Shown: in pieces, positions 7,381 through 14,062 of the stretch | Layout: each line of letters begins with the position of its first letter | Numbering within the stretch: position 1 is the first letter of the stretch | Assembly (NCBI GenBank): GCA_030603035.1 | Contig: JAUVYQ010000048.1 | Location: 1-16,614 of the forward strand | Source: Phycisphaerae bacterium | GTDB lineage: Bacteria > Planctomycetota > Phycisphaerae > Sedimentisphaerales > SG8-4 | Length of the DNA: 16,614 bases | Direction: 5' to 3' | Notes under the pieces: generated by a model | What the model was told of the DNA's origin: nothing | The model's input: the letters and a program-made list of their open reading frames with translations, nothing else | Databases searched by the model: none | Position numbers and translations under genes: made by a program

Positions 7381-7836
7381 TTTTACCGCTGAGCCCGCAG
7401 AGAACGCGGAGAATCAGGAAAGTTATTTACCACCCGGACAATGCCGTCCTTGAGAACCTTGACATTGAAGTTGATCAGCAAGTCCACTTTACAACCAGAA
7501 AGTCTCAGGTAGGAAAGCAACTGGGCCTTGTGGATAGGTGCGAGGCGATCAACAACCTTGATCTCAACAATGACCGCGTTTTCGACGAGAATGTCTAAGC
7601 GGTAGCCGCAATCCAGCTTGACCTCCCGATAGATTACCGGCAGCGGCTTTTGCTGTTCTATCTTGAGGCCGCGCTCGGCAAGTTCAAAAGCCAGGCAGGC
7701 CTCGTAGGCGGACTCCAGCAGGCCAGGCCCCAAGGCCCGATGTACCTCGATGGCTGCACCGATAATACTATCCGTGATTTGGTCTAATCTATCTTTTTCT
7801 GTCATCTCTGCGGTCTCCGTGCTCTCGGCGGTAAAA
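7381..7836. mobile_element. One-gene cassette with 32-bp terminal inverted repeats (GxxExxY cassette)
   Basis: The ends 7381-7412 and 7805-7836 are inverted repeats matching at 25 of 32 positions. Both begin TTTTACCGC(T/C)GAG and share GAGA, CGC and GAGA blocks. They enclose a single GxxExxY gene; its stop codon lies in the left repeat and the A of its ATG is the last base of the right repeat. No transposase is encoded, so movement would have to be in trans. I found no convincing target duplication around it. The cassette sits directly upstream of the sigma operon promoter. Confidence 0.65.
7383..7805 (-). CDS. GxxExxY protein (PD-(D/E)XK-like superfamily)
   Basis: A 140-residue protein of the GxxExxY family. 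The signature GLLESAY is preceded by ITDSIIGAAIEVHRALGP. Further conserved blocks are LDCGYRLDILVENAVIVEIKVV (acidic D and ExK residues of the PD-(D/E)XK-like fold), IHKAQLLSYLRLSG and LLINFNVKVLKDGI. The family is grouped with the PD-(D/E)XK nuclease superfamily, but its cellular function is not established. I choose ATG 7805 (MTEKDRLDQI) because it gives the usual family start. The longer reading from 7859 only translates the terminal repeat. The last dozen residues come from the left repeat. It is a solitary gene inside an inverted-repeat cassette, a sign of horizontal or within-genome movement. Confidence 0.88.
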   Translation of the reverse strand: MTEKDRLDQITDSIIGAAIEVHRALGPGLLESAYEACLAFELAERGLKIEQQKPLPVIYREVKLDCGYRLDILVENAVIVEIKVVDRLAPIHKAQLLSYLRLSGCKVDLLINFNVKVLKDGIVRVVNNFPDSPRSLRAQR

Positions 7837-7922
7837 CAGATACAAAAAATGGGGCTCAACCACAGGATATAATCGCAGATTTACCCTTTTCGGTCAATCT
7901 AATTTAACTTAAAATGGCTGGT

Positions 7923-8534
7923 TCAAGCTGTCATGCTGAGCGCAGCGAAGCATCTGGCCTGCGAGCAAGAGTAATGCATTGTTACGCAGCAAGATATTCT
8001 TCGCGGATGGGTGGCATCGGCGAAATATATCGGATCGTTTTCACCCTTGTTTGCTTTGATGTGTTCATATTCTTTGAGAAATGCCTGTTGTTGGGCGGGG
8101 TCTTGTTTGCCGGGAACATGCGTCGGTTTCTTGTAGGAAAATCCAAGGCGATGCAGCAGATCGGTGACTCCGCTGACCGAGTAACGCACCCCGTACTGTT
8201 TGTCAATATGAGCAATGACCGATTTAGCGTCGGGCAGAATATGTTCTTCAAGATAACTTTCAAGTTCGCTCATTTGATGCGTGTCAAGCTTTGGCTCTGC
8301 TCCGGAATAGTGGTCATCCAGCAACGCCTTGAGACCGCCTTGCTGATAACGCTCGAAATAGTGTCGGGACGTTTTCTCATCAAAGAGAAGAATCTCCGCT
8401 ACCTGAGCCGCCGACCATCCTCTGGATAAAGCAATGACCCCTTTGACGCGGTCGGCGTGACGTTTATCACGCAAGGAACGATGAAATTTTTCAAGTTCAG
8501 CTATTTTCTCTTTTGACAACGTATAATCCTTCAT
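7923..8534 (-). pseudogene. Truncated IS630-family transposase
   Basis: The N-terminal half of a DDE transposase. Residues from the ATG at 8534 give a helix-turn-helix region (WSAAQVAEILLFDEKTSRHYFERY), the linker (GLKALLDDHYSGAEPKL, YGVRYSVSGVTDLLHRLGFSYKKP) and the first catalytic Asp in IYFADATHP. Similarity ends at about position 8004. The remaining 80 bases translate into an unrelated Cys/Ser-rich tail that runs through a dispersed repeat. The second Asp and the catalytic Glu, and about 130-150 C-terminal residues normal for the family, are missing, so it cannot be an active transposase. It marks the left edge of the accessory block. The frame to the break is open, suggesting a fairly recent loss. 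Confidence 0.8.
7929..7955. repeat. Dispersed palindromic repeat (GTCATGCTGAGCG type)
   Basis: A short imperfect palindrome in which ATGCT and AGCAT flank a GAGCG-containing centre. A related copy with the pattern GTCATTCCGAGCG begins at 15733. It lies at the point where the truncated IS630-type transposase loses family similarity and supplies the last codons of that reading frame. Confidence 0.5.
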
Positions 8535-8565
8535 ATACACTGTTTATCGGACACAAGGTGTCTTC

Positions 8566-8594
8566 TGATTGAAAAATACGGGATTTTTCAATCA
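8566..8594. repeat. Perfect 12-bp hairpin upstream of the IS630 remnant
   Basis: TGATTGAAAAAT (8566-8577) and ATTTTTCAATCA (8583-8594) are exact reverse complements with a 5-base ACGGG loop. It lies 31 bases upstream of the transposase ATG and about 136 bases upstream of the metallophosphatase start. It could belong to the IS end, act as a bidirectional terminator, or be an independent element. Nothing else is recognised in 8541-8730 except the GAGAGG ribosome binding site of the next gene. Confidence 0.6.
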
Positions 8595-8730
8595 AGAGCA
8601 GTATAACAGTAAAATCATGAAAACAGGAGCTGAAATCGCTCTCTAATTCAAAGCTAAATTTGTCTCATTTCTGCTGACGACATACAAACTAATGTTGGAT
8701 AAGTATATGGTCTAATAGAAGAGAGGAATA

Positions 8731-9939
8731 ATGATGAGTATTAAGCGTTTGCTTCTAATTTTGTTTGTGGCGATTATCATCTGCCCCCAACTTGCAGTGG
8801 CTGATCGAGAAGCTATCATCAAAGCTCGGCAAGAAGCGGAAAAAGCGTTTGTTAAGTGGACCATTGGTCCGTATTTGCAGAATCCCTCTCCGACGAGTAT
8901 GACGATTTGTTTTCTTTCGGATCATGCGCAGGAAGTTTCTGCTGTTGTAGAGAACGCATCGGGAGGTGATGGTACATCTCATTCGGCAGTTGGAGTGCTG
9001 ATTCCAAGAACGGCGGTTACGGTGTGGAAGGTGCGTCTTACGGGACTGAGCAGCGGTACGGAGTATCAGTACAACATAGAATATAAAGTTGATGGAAAGC
9101 AAGTCGTTGAAAAGCAGCACAATTTTACGACACCATCATTGGCAGCATTGACGACTCACTGCATTGTTTTGAATGATGTGCATGACCAGACATGGATCGT
9201 TGAGGAACTCATGAAGCATGTTGCTCCTGATGACTACGAGTTCTCTATTCTTCTGGGGGACTGTTGGGGTGACCCAAATTGGGGAATCAATGGCTATTTC
9301 GTTACGAATAGGCTGTCGGAGTTTATCAGGATCTTAAATGGTGCCGAAAAGCCGATTTTATATGTCCGTGGCAATCACGAGTGTCGCGGCAACTTTAGTG
9401 GAAGAATGGGCTATTTGTTTGATCTGCCCAATCTGAACCCGGCTGCACCATACTATGAGCAGGACTATCATTTCTCATTTGCAGCAGGGCCGCTGTACTT
9501 TCTGTTTAATGACTGTGGAGAAGATGGAAATAAGCGGGCTGAGCAGTTTCGTCCGTATCGACTGCGGCAAGCCAAATGGCTTGCGAGTGAAATAAAAAAA
9601 CCGGCTTACCGTTCCGCGAAATACCATATCTTTGCCAGCCATATCCCTCTCTATAATGTTAATAACTGGTTTGCTGATTACTGCAGAAGTATCTGGGCCC
9701 CGGTTTTGGCTGATGCCGACATTGATTTAGCTATTGCAGGCCATGATCATCAGTGGCGTGTGCTTGACAAGGGGCGTGTTTGTGCGAATGAAAACTCTCT
9801 TCCGTATCCCCTTCGTATTGGTGGTGGGCCTTCATTGGGAGGGGTCACCGTTATGTTATTGAAGGCGGACCAGAAAACATTGTCGTTGTGCATGTTGAAT
9901 GCAGCGGGCAATACGCTTTCACATTCACAATTTAAATAG
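8731..9939 (+). CDS. Secreted purple-acid-phosphatase-like metallophosphoesterase
   Basis: A 402-residue exported protein. It begins with a signal peptide (charged MMSIKR, hydrophobic core, cleavage near AVA-D at about 24-25). A beta-sandwich, FN3-like N-terminal domain (about 42-135, VKWTIGPYLQNPSPTSMTICF) follows, as in purple acid phosphatases. The calcineurin-like phosphoesterase core shows the metal motifs in order: DVH at 149-151 (in place of DxH after Gly), GDCWGD from 176, GNHE at 214-217, SH at 303-304 and GHDH at 337-340. It probably hydrolyses phosphomonoesters outside the cytoplasm; the substrate is unknown. AGAGAGGAATA precedes ATG 8731; the ATG three bases later is equally possible. 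It stands alone between two transposase remnants and may be horizontally acquired. Confidence 0.85.
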   Translation: MMSIKRLLLILFVAIIICPQLAVADREAIIKARQEAEKAFVKWTIGPYLQNPSPTSMTICFLSDHAQEVSAVVENASGGDGTSHSAVGVLIPRTAVTVWKVRLTGLSSGTEYQYNIEYKVDGKQVVEKQHNFTTPSLAALTTHCIVLNDVHDQTWIVEELMKHVAPDDYEFSILLGDCWGDPNWGINGYFVTNRLSEFIRILNGAEKPILYVRGNHECRGNFSGRMGYLFDLPNLNPAAPYYEQDYHFSFAAGPLYFLFNDCGEDGNKRAEQFRPYRLRQAKWLASEIKKPAYRSAKYHIFASHIPLYNVNNWFADYCRSIWAPVLADADIDLAIAGHDHQWRVLDKGRVCANENSLPYPLRIGGGPSLGGVTVMLLKADQKTLSLCMLNAAGNTLSHSQFK

Positions 9940-10007
9940 TGGAGGGCTTGCTGGTATATTCTACTTGTGAGAAAGTTTTGATGTAAAATATATTCGCATA
10001 TCACTAC

Positions 10008-10446
10008 TGTCCCATTAACTTGTGACTAAATTGTTGTAAACCGAATAAATATAATAAGTTGTGAGAAAAAATGATTGGGATCGACTTGAAATCTCCCATA
10101 GACTTTGGCCATAAAACTTTCACTGATTCATTGAAAGGGTCGGCCAATGTACACCGGACGAATAGTTTTCTCACAACTGTTAGACTTTCTTCCCAAAAAA
10201 CAATTCGACAGATGCGTTCAGCGATATTGTGGCAACCATCGAATAAAAACTTTTTCCTGTTTCGATCAATACCTTTGTATGGCGTTTGCCCAGATAACAT
10301 ATCGCCAGAGCTTTCGAGACATCGAAAACTGTCTTTGGGCAATGCAGCCGAAACTTTACCATTGCGGAATACACGGGAATGTTTCACGCAATACATTGGC
10401 AAATGCAAACGAACATCGAGACTGGAGAATCTACGCCGACTTCGCG
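10008..10446 (+). mobile_element. 5' remnant of an IS4-type (DUF4372) insertion sequence
   Basis: Residues 1-100 of the chimeric reading frame at 10147 match the DUF4372 N-terminus of IS4-family transposases (FDQYLCMAFAQITYRQSFRDIE, KLYHCGIHGNVSRNTLANAN, HRDWRIYADFA). Similarity stops abruptly at about 10446. The left end is placed tentatively near 10008 because the 140 bases before the ATG resemble an IS leader. The right part of the element, including all catalytic residues, is gone. The stretch 9940-10007 holds nothing I can identify. Confidence 0.65.
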
Positions 10447-11640
10447 AAACTCAAAGATGAACTGGCAGATGTGGATTTCGTTGTGGATGAGTTGGTCACT
10501 TCTGTGGAGCAGCTCAGCCAATTCAGGGACAAGCTAAAAGAGGTTGATGGTGTCCTTGCAATTCATTTGACTCTCTGGATAATGCCAATCCTAAATGAAA
10601 TCCTGCGCCTGGGCCATCCCACTATGGTTTTTTCTGCTCCATATTCGGGCCACGAATGGCATAATTTAAGCGCCATCTACAAGCAGAAGAAAGGCCAGAA
10701 CCTTCAATGCCTTCTTACCAGCGACTACAGTCAATTGGCTGCTGCAATAAGACCCTTCCGGGCTATCCATCATCTGAGAGAAGCCAAGATTCTTAACATC
10801 ACCACTCAATCTTTCAATAAGTACGCTCAAGATATGAGAAAGAAATTTGGGACAGAGATGAAACAAATCAAGCTACAACGCCTGCTTGATGCTTACAATG
10901 CCATCAGCGATAACAAGGGAGAAGCGGAAGCCGATATATGGATAAAAGGAGCTTTGGAAGTTGTGGAGCCATCAAGAGAAGAGATAGTCAAGTCATGTAA
11001 ACTTGCATTAGCGTTTGAGAGGCTACTGGATGAAGAAGATGCGACCGTAATGACGGTGGACTGTTATGGCAGTATGTACGGCCCACTTTGCCAATCTTAT
11101 GCTTACCCGTGTATAGGATTCACTCGGCTAAATAACATGGGATTAGGCGGTATTTGTCAATCCGACCTGCCCTGCGCGATGACCCACATACTGTTTCAAG
11201 GATTGGCAGGGAAGCCGGGTTTTGTTAATAATCCCGGATTTGATTTTTCTACAAATAGTGCCATTTTGATTCACTGTATGGGAACTACCAAGATGGATGG
11301 TCCCGATGGGCCCGCTGCCCCATATAAGTTGCGGAGCGTTATGGAGCGACAGGAAGGTGCTGTCCTGCAAGTAAAAATGCGTGTTGGCCAGAAAGTCACT
11401 CAGGCGGTATTGATGGGGTCATCGAGATTACTTTACTTTACAGGGAAGATTGTTGACACTCCCGAGACTAATAGAGGTTGCCGGTCTAAAATTACCGTGA
11501 AAATTGATGGCGATGCAGAGAAATTATGGAAGAACTGGTCAAATGGTATACACCGCGTTAGCTGTTATGGAGATATAACTAAGGAGCTTCGACATTTCTG
11601 CAGGTTTAAACAGGTCGAGATGATAAATGAAGCCATATAA
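10147..11640 (+). CDS. Chimeric ORF: IS4 transposase N-terminus fused to fucose-isomerase-like C-terminal part
   Basis: A 497-codon uninterrupted frame made of two unrelated parts. Residues 1-100 are the DUF4372 N-terminus of an IS4-type transposase. Residues 101-497 (from KLKDELADVD) resemble the L-fucose/L-arabinose isomerase superfamily lacking its N-terminal portion. Typical features there are MTVDCYGSM, the DLPCAMTHILFQGLAGKPGFVNNP segment and HCMGTTKMDGPDGPAAPY followed by a VTQAVL-containing strand. The junction at 10446/10447 is in frame. The isomerase part may still fold, but loss of roughly 100 N-terminal residues (estimated from the family's usual length) makes ordinary activity uncertain. 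Translation would start from the transposase ATG; no strong ribosome binding site is seen. It could be a decaying gene or an expressed fusion. The nearby phosphatase gene suggests a lost carbohydrate-use locus, but this is speculative. Confidence 0.75.
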   Translation: MYTGRIVFSQLLDFLPKKQFDRCVQRYCGNHRIKTFSCFDQYLCMAFAQITYRQSFRDIENCLWAMQPKLYHCGIHGNVSRNTLANANEHRDWRIYADFAKLKDELADVDFVVDELVTSVEQLSQFRDKLKEVDGVLAIHLTLWIMPILNEILRLGHPTMVFSAPYSGHEWHNLSAIYKQKKGQNLQCLLTSDYSQLAAAIRPFRAIHHLREAKILNITTQSFNKYAQDMRKKFGTEMKQIKLQRLLDAYNAISDNKGEAEADIWIKGALEVVEPSREEIVKSCKLALAFERLLDEEDATVMTVDCYGSMYGPLCQSYAYPCIGFTRLNNMGLGGICQSDLPCAMTHILFQGLAGKPGFVNNPGFDFSTNSAILIHCMGTTKMDGPDGPAAPYKLRSVMERQEGAVLQVKMRVGQKVTQAVLMGSSRLLYFTGKIVDTPETNRGCRSKITVKIDGDAEKLWKNWSNGIHRVSCYGDITKELRHFCRFKQVEMINEAI

Positions 11641-11682
11641 TTGCCCGAAATTGTTTATCCTGGATTTCCCGGTTAAACAGTA

Positions 11683-11746
11683 GTAGGGTGGGCCGTGCCC
11701 TCCATTTCTCTGTAGGAGACAGCAAACAAAAACATCATTTTGTTTG
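11683..11746. terminator. Two hairpins between convergent genes, possible bidirectional terminator
   Basis: GGGTGGGC-CGT-GCCCTCC (about 11685-11702) forms a hairpin with one mismatch and resembles a GTAGGGTGGGC dispersed repeat. CAAACAAAA (11723-11731) and TTTTGTTTG (11738-11746) form a perfect 9-bp stem with a 6-base loop across the lipoprotein stop codon. They lie between the stops of the chimeric isomerase ORF and the lipoprotein gene. Their role as terminators is inferred from position only. Confidence 0.35.
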
Positions 11747-12250
11747 TTTAATGGTAAATTCAGCCGAAAGACGCCTGCCGCTTGGGCACAGACAGGTCGC
11801 TTGCAATACGTAGCTTTGGTTGCTCTGTGGCTCGAAACCCAGATTGAATTCGTAAGCCCTTAAAAAGTCCCGCCAGCAATTGTTATTTTCAACCGCATCG
11901 GTCAAATCTATATCCGGCCAGATAGTAATTCTTCTGCCCTTCGGCTCGGCAGAGCGCTCGATATGCTCGTATAACTCAAAACGAAATACCCCCGGCGACT
12001 TTTTCTGACAACCAAATGAGTCCAACAAACTCACATAGACATTTATCTTTGGCGCTTCTTCGGGCTTGCCGGCACCGATAAATTCAGTCAGCGGCATAAT
12101 ATCGATTTTCACCGGAGTATACGCAGTATATGTAGAAAGCAGATTAGAACGATTATGAGGTGGCAGTTCCGGTGTTGCCGGCCCACAACCGGCCTCGACC
12201 AAAAGCAATACAAGGAAAAATATCTGCGCTATTACACCAACCACTTTCAT
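11735..12250 (-). CDS. Putative lipoprotein of unknown function
   Basis: A 171-residue protein with a type II signal peptide: a hydrophobic stretch (about 6-18) and the lipobox VEAGC with Cys22 as the lipidated residue. The mature part includes a beta-rich core (VKIDIMPLTEFIG, INVYVSLLDSFG, RRITIWPDIDLTDA, SYVLQATCLCPSG) ending in a charged tail. I do not recognise a family. Before the four-helix-bundle insertion upstream, its ATG would have lain three bases after the ribBA stop, so it was the last gene of that operon. AAGGAT in the duplicated 14 bases (12268-12255) serves as its ribosome binding site, 10 bases upstream. Confidence 0.7.
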   Translation of the reverse strand: MKVVGVIAQIFFLVLLLVEAGCGPATPELPPHNRSNLLSTYTAYTPVKIDIMPLTEFIGAGKPEEAPKINVYVSLLDSFGCQKKSPGVFRFELYEHIERSAEPKGRRITIWPDIDLTDAVENNNCWRDFLRAYEFNLGFEPQSNQSYVLQATCLCPSGRRLSAEFTIKQTK

Positions 12251-12254
12251 AAAC

Positions 12255-12268
12255 TACAAATCCTTATC
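12255..12268. repeat. 14-bp direct repeat, copy 1 (target-site duplication)
   Basis: TACAAATCCTTATC, identical to 12757-12770, with different bases on both sides of each copy. Read on the minus strand (GATAAGGATTTGTA) it supplies the AAGGAT ribosome binding site of the lipoprotein gene. It forms the left border of the four-helix-bundle insertion. Confidence 0.8.
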
Positions 12269-12756
12269 TTCACCGCTGAGTCCTCCGATAAATTCAAAAT
12301 ACTATCAAAATATCAAAAAACAAAATGCAAATATCAAAATTACATATCAAAATGTAAAATTATTTCTTCCCTTTAAGTGTAAGAATGCTTGAAGCAAAGA
12401 TATTCGCTATTTCGCTCAGCTCACTTAAAAACCAGGTTACTTCTTCGGGTTTCGCACGTTTGCTGTCGCGAAGTAATGCAAACCATAATTTGCTCTCATT
12501 AGTGCATTTAAGAGAAGTATTGAAAAAATTAGTAAAATCTTTCCTGCTGCTTGCTGCCTGGCCTTCGACATAATTTCCAATAATACCTGTACCACTGCGT
12601 AGTAATTGGTCGCCAATTCTTTTTGAAACATTATCTTTCGGCAATCTATCCAGGAATTCTATAAGCTTTAGTGTAAAGTTATACAACCTTTTCTTAAACT
12701 CATTTTTGAATTTTGCTCTGTCATTTTGCATTTTGATTTTTAATTTTTGCTTTGAT
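12269..12756. mobile_element. 488-bp insertion carrying a four-helix-bundle gene
   Basis: The segment is bracketed by a perfect 14-bp direct repeat and splits ribBA from the lipoprotein gene. Its left end reads TTCACCGCTGAG, close to the TTTACCGCTGAG end of the GxxExxY cassette. AT-rich CAAAAT-containing tracts flank the single gene. ATCAAAATG(T/C)AAAAT occurs as an inverted pair at 12346-12360 and 12723-12737, matching at 14 of 15 positions. The gene's stop codon starts on the last base of the first copy and its ATG lies inside the second. No transposase is present. Confidence 0.75.
12360..12731 (-). CDS. Four-helix-bundle protein (23S rRNA intervening-sequence protein type)
   Basis: A 123-residue helical protein of the family found in 23S rRNA intervening sequences and as solitary genes; diversity-generating-retroelement Avd proteins have a related fold. 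Family landmarks are FKKRLYNFTLKLIEFLDRLP, ISKRIGDQLLRSGTGIIGNYVEGQAA-like residues (VSKRIGDQLLRSGTGIIGNYVEGQ), the SRKDFTNFFNTSLKCTNESK segment and the C-terminal LSELSEIANIFASSILTLKGK. The protein is expected to be basic and perhaps nucleic-acid binding; its role is unknown. ATG 12731 (MQNDRAKF) lies within the terminal repeat. No rRNA sequence and no reverse transcriptase surrounds it. It is the only gene of a duplicated-target insertion at the 3' end of ribBA. Confidence 0.88.
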   Translation of the reverse strand: MQNDRAKFKNEFKKRLYNFTLKLIEFLDRLPKDNVSKRIGDQLLRSGTGIIGNYVEGQAASSRKDFTNFFNTSLKCTNESKLWFALLRDSKRAKPEEVTWFLSELSEIANIFASSILTLKGKK

Positions 12757-13997
12757 TACAAATCCTTATCAAGCATATGGCCGAGATGGTATTTTTTTGT
12801 TCGCAAATAGTCAATATTGTGTTTGCTCGGCTCAGCCCTCAGTGGTATCTGCTCAACAACCTTTACACCATAAACCTCAAGCCGGCTTATCTTCTTGGGA
12901 TTGTTGGTCAGTATCCGTATTTTCCTCAGCCCCAAGTCGCGACAGATTTGAGCACCAATTCCATAATCCCTTTTGTCAGCCATAAAACCCAGCTTCAAAT
13001 TCGCCTCAACCGTATCAAGGCCCTCCTCTTGAAGCTTATAAGCCCGCAGCTTATTCGTCAGCCCGATACCTCTGCCCTCCTGCCGCAGATAAATCAAAGC
13101 ACCTTTGCCTGCCTCTTCAATCATCTTCATCGCGGTTATCAACTGATAACCGCATTCGCACCTCTGCGAATGAAACAAATCGCCGGTCATACATTCCGAA
13201 TGCACCCTCACCAGCACCGCCTCATCGTGCTCGATAGGTTTGCCATGCTCATCAAGCGTGCCAACGCCGCCCTTGCACAACGCCAGATGCGGCTCGTCGG
13301 AAGTTATACTCTCATAGCCAATCAGCTTAAATTCCCCGTAGTCGGTAGGCAAATTCACGCACTCAACCCGCTTGATTTGGCTCTCACGCTGCAGCCGGTA
13401 TTCTATAAGCTTGGTGATTGAAGCAATTTTCAGCTCGTGCTTTTCGCAGAATTTCAACAACTCCGGCACTCGCGCCATCGTGCCGTCCTCATTCATAATC
13501 TCACATATAACACCCGCCGGCGTCAATCCCGCCAACCGCATCAGGTCAACCGCCCCCTCGGTCTGTCCCGCTCGAACCAGTATTCCACCCTCACGCGACC
13601 GCAGCGGAAATATATGACCCGGACGAACAAGGTCGCGGGCCTTTGATTCGTCGGCAATCGCTACCTGAATCGTCCGTGCCCTGTCAGCGGCGCTGATACC
13701 CGTGCTTACGCCCTCAGCCGCATCAATACTGACCGTAAAAGCCGTCCCGAACCGGGCCGTATTGTCAACCGTCTGCGGATACAGACCGAGCGAATCACAT
13801 TTCTCAGCCGTTAACGGCAGGCAAATAAGACCACGACCGAACTTGGCCATAAAGTTAATAATCTCCGGCGTTACCTTCTCAGCCGCGCAAACAAGGTCAC
13901 CCTCGTTCTCACGGTCCTCAGCATCAACAAGGACAATCATTTTGCCCTGCCGAAGCTCTTCCAGAACTTCCGGTATTTCGCTGAATTCTATTGCCAT
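12756..13997 (-). CDS. ribBA: Bifunctional 3,4-dihydroxy-2-butanone-4-phosphate synthase / GTP cyclohydrolase II
   Basis: Cytoplasmic enzyme for both entry steps of riboflavin synthesis: ribulose 5-phosphate to dihydroxybutanone phosphate, and GTP to the diaminopyrimidine intermediate. From ATG 13997 the product has 413 residues. The RibB half (1-200) shows [11 protein letters not shown] at 25-35, [12 protein letters not shown] and [14 protein letters not shown]. The RibA half has zinc ligands Cys269, Cys280 and Cys282 (HSEC ... RCECGYQL), RQEGRGIGL at 305-313 and [11 protein letters not shown]. Both halves look intact. An ATG 15 bases upstream is possible, but AGGA suits 13997 better. The last codons lie in the 14-bp duplication next to the four-helix-bundle insertion. 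The upstream neighbour is pgsA, with a heptad array between them. Confidence 0.96.
   Translation of the reverse strand: MAIEFSEIPEVLEELRQGKMIVLVDAEDRENEGDLVCAAEKVTPEIINFMAKFGRGLICLPLTAEKCDSLGLYPQTVDNTARFGTAFTVSIDAAEGVSTGISAADRARTIQVAIADESKARDLVRPGHIFPLRSREGGILVRAGQTEGAVDLMRLAGLTPAGVICEIMNEDGTMARVPELLKFCEKHELKIASITKLIEYRLQRESQIKRVECVNLPTDYGEFKLIGYESITSDEPHLALCKGGVGTLDEHGKPIEHDEAVLVRVHSECMTGDLFHSQRCECGYQLITAMKMIEEAGKGALIYLRQEGRGIGLTNKLRAYKLQEEGLDTVEANLKLGFMADKRDYGIGAQICRDLGLRKIRILTNNPKKISRLEVYGVKVVEQIPLRAEPSKHNIDYLRTKKYHLGHMLDKDL
12757..12770. repeat. 14-bp direct repeat, copy 2 (target-site duplication)
   Basis: Identical to 12255-12268. On the minus strand it encodes the last residues (D-K-D-L) and the first two bases of the ribBA stop codon. 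The following base, contributed by the insertion, completes TAA; in the uninterrupted sequence the stop would have been TAG. Confidence 0.8.
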
Positions 13998-14010
13998 ATT
14001 TGCATCCTGC

Positions 14011-14062
14011 ATCTCGCGTTTCGTCTGGCGAGATACGCTTCACGCTTCACGAGATACGCTTC
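14011..14062. repeat. Heptad repeat array, ACGCTTC subtype
   Basis: Five 7-bp units fill 14028-14062: GCGAGAT, ACGCTTC, ACGCTTC, ACGAGAT, ACGCTTC. An inverted unit ATCTCGC (14011-14017) precedes it, separated by 10 bases. The layout (two identical units, a variant ACGANAT unit, then the main unit again) matches the ACGCAAT arrays. It encodes the last residues (SREA) of the pgsA product and reaches towards the ribBA start. Confidence 0.8.

Noticed and set aside
7806..7859. Upstream extension of the GxxExxY protein from ATG 7859
   Set aside because: The extra 18 residues translate the terminal inverted repeat and flank; family members start like MTEKDRLDQI.
7337..7913. Target-site duplication around the GxxExxY cassette
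   Set aside because: The bases outside 7381 (AATAGGCAAT) and 7836 (CAGATACAAA) do not match; no direct repeat could be defended.
7929..7955. Possible CRISPR-like repeat
   Set aside because: Only single dispersed copies are present, with no regular spacers and no cas genes in the window.
10071..10460. Alternative forward frame over the IS4 leader
   Set aside because: It overlaps the recognised transposase N-terminus in another frame and has no family similarity.
12360..12731. Diversity-generating retroelement (Avd-like four-helix-bundle gene)
   Set aside because: No reverse transcriptase, template repeat or variable repeat is present nearby; the gene fits the solitary IVP-type family.
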